NCBI RefSeq assembly: GCF_040361275.1
Contig: NZ_APNH01000001.1
Coordinates: 1,275,001-1,339,000, forward strand
Direction: 5' to 3'
Length of the DNA: 64,000 nt
From: Salinisphaera sp. T31B1
Lineage (GTDB): Bacteria > Pseudomonadota > Gammaproteobacteria > Nevskiales > Salinisphaeraceae
How positions within the stretch are numbered: the stretch's first letter is position 1; every line of letters begins with the position of its first letter. The translations under genes and the position numbers were made by a program. The notes beneath the pieces are model-generated. The model did no database searches, had not been told where the DNA came from, and was given only the letters and a program-made list of their open reading frames with translations. This document shows, in pieces, positions 10,340 to 20,296 of the stretch.

Positions 10340-10358
10340 GGTGACGCAATGCGTCACC
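10340..10358 (-). terminator. Hairpin 18 bp past the trpC stop, possible trp operon terminator
   Basis: GGTGACGCA (10340-10348) and TGCGTCACC (10350-10358) form a perfect stem just downstream of trpC on the minus strand. No T-run follows, so it is either a weak terminator or an mRNA 3'-end protecting hairpin. Confidence 0.4.
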
Positions 10359-10376
10359 TTGAAAGGCGGCTGGGCG

Positions 10377-11183
10377 TCAGTCCTTCGGGGCGATCAGCGC
10401 AGCCAGTGCATGGCCCGGATCGGCGGCACGCATGAACGACTCGCCGATCAGGAACGCACCGAAATCCGCGTCAGAGAGTCGCGCCAGATCGGCCGGGGTA
10501 TGAATACCGCTTTCACTGACCAGCAACCGGTCGCCGGTCACACGGGCGCGTAGTGCCAGGCTGGTTTCCAGCGTGGTGTCGAAGGTCTTCAGATCGCGGT
10601 TGTTGATACCGAGAATGGTGGCTTCGGGCAGGGTGAGCACGCGTTCGAGTTCGGCGGCGTCGTGCACTTCGGCAAGCACGTCCATGCCCAGGCCGAAGGC
10701 GCGATCGGCCAGTTCGGCCATCAGATCCGTCGACAGGGCGGCGGCGATCAGCAGAATACAATCGGCACCGAGGGCTCGCGACTGATCGATCTGGATCGGA
10801 TCGATCATGAAGTCCTTGCGCAGGACTGGCAGATCACAGGCGTTTCGGGCGATCGCCAGGAAATCGTTATCGCCGGAAAAGAAGTCGCGATCGGTGAGCA
10901 CCGACAGACAGGCCGCGCCCCCGGCTGCATAGCGCTCGGCCAACCAGGCGATATCGAAATCTTCGCGGATCAGCCCCTTGCTGGGTGAGGCCTTCTTGAT
11001 CTCGGCGATCACGGCGGTGGGTGCACGAGCGGACAGGGCGGCGGCAAAACCCCGTGGCGCAGGCGCCGCCGCCACGTCATCGGCCAGGGCCGCCGGATCG
11101 GTGGCGTCGACGAAGGCCGCAACTTCTTCGCGCTTGCGGGCCAGAATCCGGTCCAGAACGGTGTCGGTGGTCTGAATGCGCAT
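10377..11183 (-). CDS. trpC: Indole-3-glycerol phosphate synthase
   Basis: TrpC closes the indole ring of CdRP in tryptophan synthesis. The 268-residue monofunctional enzyme has the beta-alpha barrel signatures AVIAEIKKASPSKGLI (catalytic lysine and phosphate contacts), LPVLRKDFMID, ILGINNRDLKTFDT and LLVSESGI. There is no fused TrpF, as in pseudomonads. It starts three bases after the trpD stop and ends the trpEGDC cluster. Confidence 0.97.
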   Translation of the reverse strand: MRIQTTDTVLDRILARKREEVAAFVDATDPAALADDVAAAPAPRGFAAALSARAPTAVIAEIKKASPSKGLIREDFDIAWLAERYAAGGAACLSVLTDRDFFSGDNDFLAIARNACDLPVLRKDFMIDPIQIDQSRALGADCILLIAAALSTDLMAELADRAFGLGMDVLAEVHDAAELERVLTLPEATILGINNRDLKTFDTTLETSLALRARVTGDRLLVSESGIHTPADLARLSDADFGAFLIGESFMRAADPGHALAALIAPKD

Positions 11184-11186
11184 GGT

Positions 11187-12229
11187 TCAATGATCCTTGC
11201 CGGCCGTCATCTGCTGGGTGAGTTCGGCCACTGCGGCCATGCGTTCACCGGCCGCGCCGCTGGCCAGCACCTCGCGGGCCAGGGCCACGCCGCCGGCCAG
11301 ATCGCTTGCCTGACCGCCCACGTACAGAGCGGCGCCCGCGTTGAGTGCGACCATGTCCGCGGCCAGGCTGGCATGTCCGTCGAGCACGTTACGGACCAGC
11401 GCGAGGCTTTCGCCGGCGTCGGCCACGCGCAACCCGTCGAGCGAGCCGCGTTCCAGGCCGACATCCTCCGGGGCGATCTTGTAGGTACGGATCTCGCCGT
11501 CCTTGAGTTCGGCCACCCGCGAGGGCGCGTTGATCGACAGTTCGTCGAGGCCATCCTCGCCGTGCACCACCATGACATGGCGGCTGCCGAGCTTGTGCAG
11601 CACGCGCGCGAGCGGGTCGCAGAGATGGCCGTTGAACACGCCCATCACCTGATTGCGGGCGCCGGCCGGATTGGTCAGCGGGCCGATGATGTTGAACAGC
11701 GTGCGGATGCCCAATTCCCGCCGCACGCCTACCGCGTGGCGCATGGCGCCGTGATGGGCCGGGGCGAACATGAATCCCACACCGAGTGCGCGAATGCACT
11801 CGGCGACCTGTTCGGGGCTGGTCTCCAGCGTGATGCCCGCTGCTTCGAGCAGGTCGGCGCTGCCGGACTTGCTGGAGACCGACCGGTTGCCGTGCTTGGC
11901 CACGTGGCCACCGGCCGCGGCGACCACGAACGCACAGGCGGTGGAGACATTAAACAGCCCGGAGGCGTCGCCGCCGGTGCCGCAGGTATCCACCAGACGA
12001 TCCGCCAATCCTTCGGCGACCGGTACGTCGGTGGCCAGCTCGCGCATGACGCGGGCGGCGGCCGCGATCTCGTCGACCGATTCGCCCTTCATGCGCAGGG
12101 CGATGAGGAAGCCGCCGATCTGGGCTTCGGTGGCGCCGCCGGTCATGATCGTGCGCATCGCATCGGTCATGCGTTCGGGCGACAGGTCGCGACCGTTGAC
12201 CAGATCGTTCATCAATGCCGCATCGATGC

Positions 12230-12233
<4 letters not shown>
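11187..12233 (-). CDS. trpD: Anthranilate phosphoribosyltransferase
   Basis: TrpD joins anthranilate to PRPP. The 348-residue product shows the PRPP-binding [29 protein letters not shown], the [21 protein letters not shown] segment and [18 protein letters not shown] chose the ATG at 12233 (MSIDAALM), which overlaps the trpG stop as ATGA (12230-12233) and so implies coupled translation; an upstream in-frame start at 12260 lies inside trpG. It is not fused to a glutamine amidotransferase, unlike the E. coli TrpGD protein. Confidence 0.97.
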
Positions 12234-12835
<602 letters not shown>

Positions 12836-12837
12836 GG

Positions 12838-14364
12838 TCAGCCTCCGTGGCGGCGCGTCGACAGCCCGCGCTCGGCGATGGCCGCGGCCTTCATTACCGC
12901 CTTGGCCTTGTTCATGGTCTCTTCCCATTCGGCCGTCGGCTGCGAATCGGCCACGATGCCGCCGCCCGCCTGGACATGGATTTCGCCGGCCTTGAGTACC
13001 GCGGTACGAATCGCGATCGCCAGGTCCATGCTGCCGTTGCCGGCCAGATAGCCCACCGCGCCGCCGTAGACGCCGCGCTTGACGGTCTCGATTTCGTCGA
13101 TGATTTCCATGGCGCGAATCTTGGGTGCGCCGGACAGGGTGCCGGCCGGAAACGCTGCGCGCAGGGCATCCATCGGGGTAAGCCCGGGTTTGAGTCGTCC
13201 GGTGACGTTGGACACGATATGCATGACGTGGGAATAGCGTTCGATGGCCATGCGCTCGGTCAGCTTCACGCTGCCCGGCGCCGACACCCGGCCAACGTCG
13301 TTGCGGCCGAGATCGATGAGCATCAGATGCTCGGCAACCTCCTTGGGATCGGCCAGCAGTTCCTCGGCCAATGCTTCATCGGCTTCGGGCGTGGTGCCGC
13401 GCTTGCGGGTGCCGGCGATCGGCCGGACCGTGACCTCGCCGTCCATCGCACGCACCAGAATCTCCGGTGAGGCACCCACGACATGGTGATCGCCGAAATT
13501 GAAGTAGTACATGTAGGGCGACGGGTTGAGGCTGCGCAGCGCCCGGTACAGCGACATCGGCTCGGCGGCGAACGGCGCCGACAGCCGCTGGCTGGGCACC
13601 ACCTGCATCACGTCGCCGGCCTGGGTGTACTCGCGGATCCGGCGCACGGCGTCTTCGTAGCCGGCCTGCGACATGCCGGAGACGAAGCGGCTGTCGTCGA
13701 GCGGCTCGGCCATTGCCGGGGCATCGGCACCGGTACGGCTGGCGCGGGCGGGCAGCGGCTGATCGAGGGCGTCGAGCAGCCCATCCAGGCGTCGGGCCAG
13801 CGCATCGCGCTCGGCCTCATCGCCCTGCGCATAGTGCCCAACGCAGTAGAGCTTGGCGGACACGTTGTCGAAGATCACCAGCGTTTCGGCCACCAGCAGC
13901 AGGATATCGGGCAGGTCGAGCGGGTCGTCCTTGCCCGCGGCGCCCGCGGCCAGTCGCGGTTCGATGTAGCGGATGGTGTCGTAGCCGAAATAGCCGACCA
14001 GCCCGCCGGTCAGGCGCGGCAGCTCCGGCAGGCGCGGCAACGGTCGCGCGTCGTTGAACGCCTGAATCCAGGCCAGCGGGTCGGTGGTTTCGACCTGTTC
14101 GACGATGGTATCGCCCCGTTCGTGGATGAGCGTGGTGCCGCGCACCCGGATACGCTCGTCACAGGGCAGGCCGATGATCGAATACCGACCCCAGCGCTCG
14201 CCGCCCTGAACCGACTCCAGCAAAAAGGAATACGGCCCGTCGGCGAGCTTGAGATAAGTCGACAGCGGCGTGTCGAGATCGGCCAGCGCCTCCACGACCA
14301 GCGGGCAGCGTTGGGCGTGCGGCGTGTGGGCTGTCGAGCCCGAGGAAAAAGACGCGTTGTTCAT
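12838..14364 (-). CDS. trpE: Anthranilate synthase component I
   Basis: TrpE converts chorismate to anthranilate. The 508-residue product shows the feedback-site region ([23 protein letters not shown]), the chorismate-binding core with [48 protein letters not shown] and [18 protein letters not shown]. The LLES-x9-S pattern is the usual tryptophan-inhibition element. It heads a compact trpE-G-D-C transcription unit. A short Trp-rich reading frame 92 bp upstream may act as a leader peptide. Confidence 0.97.
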   Translation of the reverse strand: MNNASFSSGSTAHTPHAQRCPLVVEALADLDTPLSTYLKLADGPYSFLLESVQGGERWGRYSIIGLPCDERIRVRGTTLIHERGDTIVEQVETTDPLAWIQAFNDARPLPRLPELPRLTGGLVGYFGYDTIRYIEPRLAAGAAGKDDPLDLPDILLLVAETLVIFDNVSAKLYCVGHYAQGDEAERDALARRLDGLLDALDQPLPARASRTGADAPAMAEPLDDSRFVSGMSQAGYEDAVRRIREYTQAGDVMQVVPSQRLSAPFAAEPMSLYRALRSLNPSPYMYYFNFGDHHVVGASPEILVRAMDGEVTVRPIAGTRKRGTTPEADEALAEELLADPKEVAEHLMLIDLGRNDVGRVSAPGSVKLTERMAIERYSHVMHIVSNVTGRLKPGLTPMDALRAAFPAGTLSGAPKIRAMEIIDEIETVKRGVYGGAVGYLAGNGSMDLAIAIRTAVLKAGEIHVQAGGGIVADSQPTAEWEETMNKAKAVMKAAAIAERGLSTRRHGG

Positions 14365-14730
14365 GCAAATACTCGATCGAAGATTTCAGCAAGAGATGCC
14401 GGCGCGCATGTCGATGCCCGCGCTGGGCAACACGACAGGCGACCGGAACAGGGGAATCAGTCCCGCCAGTCGTTCTCTTGCCATCGCCAGGCCGCATCGA
14501 AGGCGCGGTTGACGGTGTTTTTCGATCGGTTCGTTGCCATGTCTGTCGTCATTGCCGTCTTGGCGCCGGCAAGGCGCCTAGGGCCGTCAATGCTGACGTA
14601 TCTCGATCGGCTTGCCAAGTCGTGTCTGCGGCTCGCCTTGCGTGTACGCCCGGCTGCGAGTCCGTCACCCGCCCGGACGCCCGGCCGCGCCGCGAACGTT
14701 GGCGGTGCAGCGGGCGCGACGGCTGTCGAC
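14365..14730. other. trp leader region between rpe and trpE
   Basis: This 366-bp stretch has no full gene. It contains the candidate Trp-rich leader frame (14457-14540, minus). The gph gene that lies between rpe and trpE in many gammaproteobacteria is missing. Confidence 0.55.
14457..14540 (-). CDS. Candidate trp leader peptide (27 codons)
   Basis: An ATG at 14540 opens a 27-codon frame whose last residues are AAWRWQENDWRD, with three Trp codons among the final ten sense codons. Its stop lies 92 bases before the trpE start, the usual place for an attenuator leader. A slightly longer start (MTTD) exists at 14552. The RBS is weak. The downstream RNA can form a short GCCC/GGGC hairpin but no U-run terminator is visible, so classical attenuation is unproven. 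Trp attenuation of trpE is established in Pseudomonas putida. Confidence 0.4.
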   Translation of the reverse strand: MATNRSKNTVNRAFDAAWRWQENDWRD

Positions 14731-15417
14731 TCAGGCCAGTTCGTTGCGCATGTCGGCGATGACCTTCGCATAATCCGGCTGACCGAAAATCGCCGATCCG
14801 GCGACGAAGGTATCGGCACCGGCCTCGGCCACGCGCCGGATGTTGTCGGTCTTGATGCCGCCGTCGACCTCCAGACGGATATCGCGGCCCGACGCATCGA
14901 TGATCTCGCGCGCCTCGGCGATCTTGCCCAGGGATTCGTTGATGAAGCTCTGGCCGCCGAAGCCCGGGTTGACCGACATGATCAGCACGATATCGATCTT
15001 GTCGAGCACGTACTTCAGCCATTCCAGCGGCGTGGCCGGATTGAACACCAGCCCGGTCTGGCAGCCGGCATCGCGTGCCAGCTGCAGGCTGCGGTCGATA
15101 TGCTCGCTGGCCTCCGGATGAAAGGTGATCGAGGCCGCCCCCGCGTCGGCGAAGGCGCTGATGAGTGCGTCCACGGGTTTGACCATCATGTGCACGTCGA
15201 TCGGCACATTCGGATGACTGCGCTTGAGCCGCTTGGCCAGCGAGGCGCACACCGGCGGACCGAAGGTCAGATTCGGCACGTAGTGGTTGTCCATCACGTC
15301 GAAGTGAATCCAGTCGGCGCCGGCTTCGATGACTGCCTCGCACTCATCGCCCAGGGCAGACAGATCGGAGGCGAGCACAGACGGCGCGATCAGCGGGGAC
15401 AAGGATGAACGTGGCAT
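14731..15417 (-). CDS. rpe: Ribulose-phosphate 3-epimerase
   Basis: Rpe interconverts ribulose-5-phosphate and xylulose-5-phosphate in the pentose phosphate pathway. The 228-residue barrel shows [35 protein letters not shown] with metal ligands His/Asp, VDVHMMVKP-type segment ([11 protein letters not shown]), [14 protein letters not shown] and [12 protein letters not shown]. It is upstream of trpE on the same strand with a 366-bp gap. Confidence 0.97.
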   Translation of the reverse strand: MPRSSLSPLIAPSVLASDLSALGDECEAVIEAGADWIHFDVMDNHYVPNLTFGPPVCASLAKRLKRSHPNVPIDVHMMVKPVDALISAFADAGAASITFHPEASEHIDRSLQLARDAGCQTGLVFNPATPLEWLKYVLDKIDIVLIMSVNPGFGGQSFINESLGKIAEAREIIDASGRDIRLEVDGGIKTDNIRRVAEAGADTFVAGSAIFGQPDYAKVIADMRNELA

Positions 15418-15487
15418 GACAAAACCGTGGATCGGGTGGCGCGGCTAGTTTACGCTTTGCCGATTACCCTTGTCAGCGAAGCGTTTC

Positions 15488-15943
15488 ATGGCGGTTCTTG
15501 TTGCACTGCATACCCTGGCGGCCGTCATCTGGGTCGGCGGATTGTTCTTTCTGGTGGGCATCCTGCGGCCGGCTGCGTCGAGCGTGCCCCTGGGCGAACG
15601 GCTGCCGCTGCTGTCGGTGGCCATGGGCCGATTCTTTCTCTGGGTCTGGATCGCGATCATCACGCTGCTGGTCACCGGCAACACCATGATCTTCGCCCTG
15701 GGCGGTATGGGGGCGGTGCCGCTGTATGTGCACATCATGCAGGGCCTGGGCTGGATCATGTTTCTGCTGTTCGGGCATATGTTCTTCTCGCCCTGGCGGC
15801 GTGTGCGTACGGCCCTGGCCGCCGGTGCGCTGGCCGATGCCGGCCGGGCCATGAACAAGCTGCGGTTTTTTGCCAGCGTCAATCTGGCCATCGGGCTGGT
15901 GGTGATCGTGGTGGGCGTATCGGGGCCGTACGGGCTGTTCTGA
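15488..15943 (+). CDS. CopD-family four-helix membrane protein
   Basis: A 151-residue integral membrane protein with four hydrophobic helices. The first carries LHTLAAVIWVGGLFFLVGILRP, typical of CopD/DUF-type proteins that place a His in the first helix and another in helix three (LYVHIMQGLGW, GHMFFSPW). Such proteins are linked to copper uptake or haem, but small solitary members are uncharacterised. I prefer the ATG at 15488; a TTG at 15470 would add six residues and neither has a clear RBS. It is divergent from rpe. Confidence 0.65.
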   Translation: MAVLVALHTLAAVIWVGGLFFLVGILRPAASSVPLGERLPLLSVAMGRFFLWVWIAIITLLVTGNTMIFALGGMGAVPLYVHIMQGLGWIMFLLFGHMFFSPWRRVRTALAAGALADAGRAMNKLRFFASVNLAIGLVVIVVGVSGPYGLF

Positions 15944-15983
15944 GCGGGCGGAGACGAGCGCGCGGCCGGGCTTGCGGCTGCTA

Positions 15984-16002
15984 GAATCGAGCGTCTCGAT
16001 TC
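15984..16002. promoter_or_regulatory. 19-bp perfect inverted repeat in the purC leader
   Basis: GAATCGAG-CGT-CTCGATTC (15984-15991 with 15995-16002) is a perfect 8-bp inverted repeat ending 22 bases before the purC ATG. It could be an operator or an mRNA hairpin beside the translation start. It does not match the E. coli PurR box. Confidence 0.4.
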
Positions 16003-16024
16003 ATTCTCCGGCCGAGCCCGCGAC

Positions 16025-16909
16025 ATGCCCGACACCCTGTTCGAATCCGATCTGTCCAGCCTGGATCTGGTGATGCGCGGCAAGGTGCGCGACGTCTACG
16101 CCATCGGCGACGACCATCTGCTGATCGTCACCACCGATCGCCTGTCGGCGTTCGACGTGATCCTGTCGGATCCGATCCCCGGCAAGGGGGTGGTGCTCAC
16201 CGCCCTGTCGAACTTCTGGTTCGACTATTTCACCAACGATATTGCCAACCACCGGGCCGATATCCCGCTCAACGATATCCTCACCGCCGCCGAGATCGAC
16301 CAGGTCGGCACCCGTTCGATGGTGGTCCGCCGGCTCGAGGCGTTGCCGGTCGAGGCGGTCGCGCGCGGCTATATCATCGGTTCGGGCTGGAAGGACTATC
16401 AGGCGACGGGCCGAGTCTCGGGCATTGAACTGCCGGCCGGGCTGGCACAGGCCGACGCACTGGACGACCCGATCTTCACCCCCTCGACCAAGGCCGCGGC
16501 CGGCGAGCACGACGAGGCGATCGATTTCGATCGCGTGATCGAATTGGTCGGCGAGTCGCGCGCGATCCAGATCCGCCATGCCACGTTGTCGATCTACAAG
16601 CGGGCTGCGGCATATGCACGCGAACGCGGCATCATCATCGCCGACACCAAGTTCGAGTTCGGTATCGACAGCGCCGGCGAACTGGTGCTCATCGACGAGG
16701 CGCTCACCCCGGATTCGTCGCGTTTCTGGCCGGCCGACGAATATGCCACCGGCATGAGCCCGCCCAGTTTCGACAAGCAGTACGTACGCGACTATCTGGA
16801 AACACTGGACTGGGACAAGACCGCGCCGGCGCCGCGGTTGCCGCAGCCGATCATCGACAACACCGCGGCCAAGTACCGTGAAGCCGCCGAGCGCCTGACC
16901 GGGGGGTGA
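16025..16909 (+). CDS. purC: Phosphoribosylaminoimidazole-succinocarboxamide synthase
   Basis: PurC condenses CAIR with aspartate in purine synthesis. The 294-residue product is the longer type of SAICAR synthetase: [70 protein letters not shown] and [15 protein letters not shown]. It stands alone on the plus strand; the RBS is weak, and an inverted repeat lies just upstream. Confidence 0.97.
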   Translation: MPDTLFESDLSSLDLVMRGKVRDVYAIGDDHLLIVTTDRLSAFDVILSDPIPGKGVVLTALSNFWFDYFTNDIANHRADIPLNDILTAAEIDQVGTRSMVVRRLEALPVEAVARGYIIGSGWKDYQATGRVSGIELPAGLAQADALDDPIFTPSTKAAAGEHDEAIDFDRVIELVGESRAIQIRHATLSIYKRAAAYARERGIIIADTKFEFGIDSAGELVLIDEALTPDSSRFWPADEYATGMSPPSFDKQYVRDYLETLDWDKTAPAPRLPQPIIDNTAAKYREAAERLTGG

Positions 16910-17123
16910 GCGCAGCCCGCAGTGCGTCGCCGATCGGCGGCGTTGCCTCGATGGGCGCCTGCATCGCCCTATGGCCTGATCGGCGGCTCGACTCGCCGCG
17001 GGTCATCGGCGCGGCTCGACACCGGGCGCCAGCACGCCCGCGGCGTACGGTCATGCGACAGCCGCGGCGCGTGACCGGTGTCGCCCGCGCGCCGGCGCAA
17101 GGCGTTTCGGCCTCCGGTATGGA

Positions 17124-17819
17124 TTAGGGCCGGGATGTGTCCCCGGCCGTCGCGGCCGCGCTCTGCTCGGTCAGCGTGCTGTCCAGGATGCCGATCACTT
17201 CGTTGCGGTTGATGCGCTGGTCCTGAAGCGCCAGGTAATACGCATAGCCCAGCGCCTTGGTGTCTTTCCTGCCGGCGCGTTTATCCAGATCCGCGCCGTG
17301 ATCGATCATGAAATGGACCATCTTCGGGTCGTTGCGCTTGATTGCGAAAAACAACCCGGTGAGCCGGTCATGATCGGGCCGCGGGTCGACGGCATCGATA
17401 TCCAGACCGTGTTCGAGATAGAAATCGGCACAGCCGTACGGATCGGCCAGCTGGGCTTCGCGTTCGAAGATATGCACCAAGCCGCCGGCGGCCGCCAGCG
17501 CCTGAGCATCGTCTTCGCGCGCCTGGATATCGGCGAAGTCGCGTGCACAGAAATCCTTGGGCGCGGGTGGCGGTGCCTTGGCGTTGTCCGCGCTGCGTTC
17601 GCCTTCGTCCGGCGAAGTCCGATCGGTGGCCGCGGCATTGGGTTCGGGCGCGCTTTGGCCCGCCTCGGCGGGCGGTGTTGCAGTGTTCGTATCCGGCGCT
17701 TGGGTTGCAGGTACGGCGTTGGGTTCGGGCGCGCTCGCCGGCGGCGATGCCATCAGCCAGTAGCCGGCACCGGCGATCAGCAGAACGACGATTGCGAGTA
17801 CGAGCCCTTTTTTCATCAC
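17124..17819 (-). CDS. Membrane-anchored protein with ankyrin-like repeats
   Basis: A 231-residue protein: an N-terminal signal-anchor helix (residues 3-25), a Pro/Ala/Thr-rich linker of about 65 residues, then a globular part with two ankyrin-like units (YLEHGLDIDAVDPRPDHDRLTGLFFAIKRNDPKMVHFMIDHGADLDKRAG). Two cysteines (CARDF and YGCADF) could pair in the periplasm. No catalytic motif is visible; a protein-binding role in the periplasm is the most that can be said. Convergent with purC. Confidence 0.6.
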   Translation of the reverse strand: MMKKGLVLAIVVLLIAGAGYWLMASPPASAPEPNAVPATQAPDTNTATPPAEAGQSAPEPNAAATDRTSPDEGERSADNAKAPPPAPKDFCARDFADIQAREDDAQALAAAGGLVHIFEREAQLADPYGCADFYLEHGLDIDAVDPRPDHDRLTGLFFAIKRNDPKMVHFMIDHGADLDKRAGRKDTKALGYAYYLALQDQRINRNEVIGILDSTLTEQSAAATAGDTSRP

Positions 17820-18005
17820 GAATGGCCTGGTGTTGATGGTCGAGCCGCGAAGCCCGAGAGTGGCGTTGCGCCGGCGCTATGGTGTTGTCGCGGGCAGGGC
17901 GCGGCTCAGCTTAACTCGCGCGGCGGATCGATGCCGCACGGGTCCGGTTCGATGCAGGTCCCTGACAACGGCTCGCTTTAGCCGACATGGCCTGTCGGGC
18001 CCTGT

Positions 18006-19454
18006 TCAGTTGAGCCAGCGCACTGCAAAACGAATGAACCAGCGGGTAAAACCCTTGTACGGCGGCAGAAACATCCAGGCCAGCGAAAAGCGCTCGCGTA
18101 CGACCGCCCGCTCGTGCGAGAACGCCTTGAAGCCGTAGTGGCCGTGTGAGTTGCCGATGCCGGAATTGTTCACTCCGCCAAAGGGCAGGTTCGCGTGCAG
18201 AAACTGCACCATCGAGTGGTTCACGCAGGAGCCGCCGGCCGAGGTGTTGTCCAGCACGCGATCGATGACGCCCTTGTCGCGCGCGAACACGTACAGCGCC
18301 AACGGCTTGGGCTTGGCGTTGATCGCCGCGATCACCCGGTCGAGATCGGTATAAGGCACGATCGGCAGCACCGGCCCGAAGATCTCTTCTTCGAGCACGC
18401 GCGACTCGGCATCCACGTGGGTGAGTACGGTCGGGCCGATATAGTTGTCGGCGGCGACCGTCGGTGTGCCGCCGCCGATGGCCAGATGGGCACCGCGATC
18501 GGTGGCGTCGTCGATCAGCGCCTGGATACGGGCATGATGGCGTTCGTTGACGATACGACAGTAGTCGCGGTTGTCGGTGAGCTGTTCGCGCTTGCCGTAG
18601 AGCTTGTCCAGCGCGGCACGGGTGGCCTCGACGAAGGCATCGACGATATCGGCGTGCACATACATGTAGTCGGGCGCGATACAGGTCTGGCCATTGTTGG
18701 CGAACTTGCCCCAGGCCAGGTTGGTCGCGGCATGCTTGATATCGGCCGTCTTGTCGACGATCACCGGCGATTTGCCGCCGAGCTCGAGGGTCACCGAGGC
18801 CAGATGCTCAGCGGCCGCGCGCATGACGATCCGGCCGACCGCGGGCGAGCCGGTAAAGAAGATATGGTCGAAGGGCAGTTCCAGCAGATGCTGCGACGTG
18901 GCCACCGCGCCCTGGACCACGGCGACTTCGTCTTCGGAAAACACTTCGGCCAGCAGCCCGGCCATGAGGTCGGCACAGTGCGGCGTCATCTCCGACGGTT
19001 TGAGGATCACCGTGTTGCCGGCGGCGATCGCCGAGACCAGCGGCCCCAGCGAGAGATTGATCGGGTAGTTCCAGGGCGAGATGATCAGACACACGCCGCG
19101 GGGTTCGTAGCGCACTTCGGCAGAGGTGCCGAACATCAACAGGGTTGGCCGCTTCCGATCGGGCTTCATCCAGGATTTCAGATGCCGGATGGCATGATTG
19201 GCCTCCATCACGACCGGCAGGATTTCCGTAATGTCGACCTCCGGGGCCGGCTTGGCGAAATCCGCATGGCAGGCGTCGTAGATATCCTGGGCCCGGTCGT
19301 ACATCAGCTGGCGCAAACGCTTGAGCTTGTCGATACGTTCGGCGGCCGTGGTGTTGCGCAAGCTCAGTGCGCGGACGCGCTGGGCGTCGAACAGACGCCG
19401 GGTTTCGGCGCTGTCAGCCTCGGCAGGGGCAATATCCTGGGCGGCGGTGCTCAT
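18006..19454 (-). CDS. Class 3-type aldehyde dehydrogenase (fatty/coniferyl aldehyde type)
   Basis: Oxidises an aldehyde to the acid with NAD(P). The 482-residue protein has ISPWNYPINLSLGPLVSAIAAGNTVILKPSE, Glu224 in TLELGGKSP and catalytic Cys258 in NNGQTCIAPDY. Its short length and hydrophobic end (RWFIRFAVRWLN) resemble membrane-associated fatty aldehyde dehydrogenases. It lies 47 bp downstream of the TetR gene on the same strand and next to alkB, so its likely role is oxidation of the fatty aldehyde made from alkanes. RBS CGGAGGA precedes the ATG. Confidence 0.85.
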   Translation of the reverse strand: MSTAAQDIAPAEADSAETRRLFDAQRVRALSLRNTTAAERIDKLKRLRQLMYDRAQDIYDACHADFAKPAPEVDITEILPVVMEANHAIRHLKSWMKPDRKRPTLLMFGTSAEVRYEPRGVCLIISPWNYPINLSLGPLVSAIAAGNTVILKPSEMTPHCADLMAGLLAEVFSEDEVAVVQGAVATSQHLLELPFDHIFFTGSPAVGRIVMRAAAEHLASVTLELGGKSPVIVDKTADIKHAATNLAWGKFANNGQTCIAPDYMYVHADIVDAFVEATRAALDKLYGKREQLTDNRDYCRIVNERHHARIQALIDDATDRGAHLAIGGGTPTVAADNYIGPTVLTHVDAESRVLEEEIFGPVLPIVPYTDLDRVIAAINAKPKPLALYVFARDKGVIDRVLDNTSAGGSCVNHSMVQFLHANLPFGGVNNSGIGNSHGHYGFKAFSHERAVVRERFSLAWMFLPPYKGFTRWFIRFAVRWLN

Positions 19455-19501
19455 GGTCGATCCTCCGATTGCATGATTGCTTTTCTTGCGAGCGGCCGAC
19501 G

Positions 19502-20155
19502 CTAGTCGTCCACGGTTTCAATCAGACCCGCCGCACGCCTGGCCAGTGCCGGTGTACGTGCGTGCGCCTGAAAGAAGATATGTGCCAGCACCGCGACCAT
19601 GCGGCGGTGGTCTGAGCTGCTGCGCTTGCCCAGCGGCAACACGATCGCTTCCATCAGCGAGATGAACGCGCGCGCGATGTCACGGGTCGAGCCTTCCACG
19701 GTCAGCGCGCCGTCGGCGCGGGCACGTTCGAGCACGGATTCGATCACCTGCTCGGCGCCTGCCTCGAATTCGTCCTGTACCGCCTGAGCCTGAGTGACCT
19801 GCGCGGTACTGGGCTTGAGCCAGTACCCGGCCAGACCCTCGGCCAGCCGCGGGTCGTCCACGAGCCGTTCCAGCCCGGCGAACAGGGCGAAGATCGCTTC
19901 CACCGCGTCCGTCTCTTCGGCGGCCGCGGCGAACACGTGCTCTTCGAACACCCCCACCAGCTCGCGCATGCAATCGGCATACAGCGTCTCCTTGCTGTCG
20001 TAGTGCCAGTACAGCGCCGGCTTGGTCAGGCGTGCGCCCCGGGCCACCGTGATCATCGACACGCCGTCGTAGCCGAAACGGCCGAACAGCTTGAAGGCGG
20101 TCTCCCGGACGCGTTCACGGGTGCCGGGGCGAACGGAGTGCGCACGTTGTGCCAT
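19502..20155 (-). CDS. TetR-family regulator of the alkane locus
   Basis: A 217-residue repressor-type protein with the TetR N-terminal HTH: RERVRETAFKLFGRFGYDGVSMITVARGARLTKPALYWHYDSKETLY (about residues 12-60). The C-terminal half is a helical ligand domain. I set the start at 20155 (MAQRAHSV), since the open frame extends much further upstream over alkB only as antisense. It is divergent from alkB, with a 20-bp palindrome between them, and upstream of the aldehyde dehydrogenase; an alkane or fatty-acid-derived ligand is inferred. Confidence 0.88.
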   Translation of the reverse strand: MAQRAHSVRPGTRERVRETAFKLFGRFGYDGVSMITVARGARLTKPALYWHYDSKETLYADCMRELVGVFEEHVFAAAAEETDAVEAIFALFAGLERLVDDPRLAEGLAGYWLKPSTAQVTQAQAVQDEFEAGAEQVIESVLERARADGALTVEGSTRDIARAFISLMEAIVLPLGKRSSSDHRRMVAVLAHIFFQAHARTPALARRAAGLIETVDD

Positions 20156-20203
20156 GTAGCAGTTCGGCAGGAGATCGAGAGCATGCAAAATACCACAGCG
20201 TAA

Positions 20204-20233
20204 TTGACTGACCGGTCGGTCAATGAATATTAT
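20204..20233 (+). promoter_or_regulatory. alkB promoter with overlapping TetR-type operator
   Basis: TTGACTGACC (20204-20213) and GGTCGGTCAA (20214-20223) form a 20-bp palindrome with one mismatched pair, the GACCGGTCGGTC type bound by many TetR proteins. It covers a -35 box TTGACT (20204-20209) and most of the 18-bp spacer before a -10 box TATTAT (20228-20233). A bound repressor would block alkB; the site lies 49 bp from the tetR start and may also give autoregulation. Confidence 0.75.
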
Positions 20234-20296
20234 GTCATTCGTCAATGTAACAAAAGACGTCGGCCCGGCCGGCAATCTCGTGCAAGGAGGTGGACG

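Larger units (their letters stand above)
10049..10376. other. Non-coding stretch upstream of the lipoprotein gene
   Basis: No credible gene. The 10150-10260 part is AT-rich and is the likely promoter region of the lipoprotein gene (minus strand). Two perfect inverted repeats in it and a hairpin next to trpC are listed separately. Confidence 0.6.

Noticed and set aside
10101-10553. A 150-codon plus-strand frame before and over the end of trpC
   Set aside because: It starts in promoter-like sequence, overlaps trpC antisense, has no RBS and no recognisable motif.
13483-15408. A 641-codon plus-strand frame over trpE and rpe
   Set aside because: It is antisense to two well-supported genes and has no family character.
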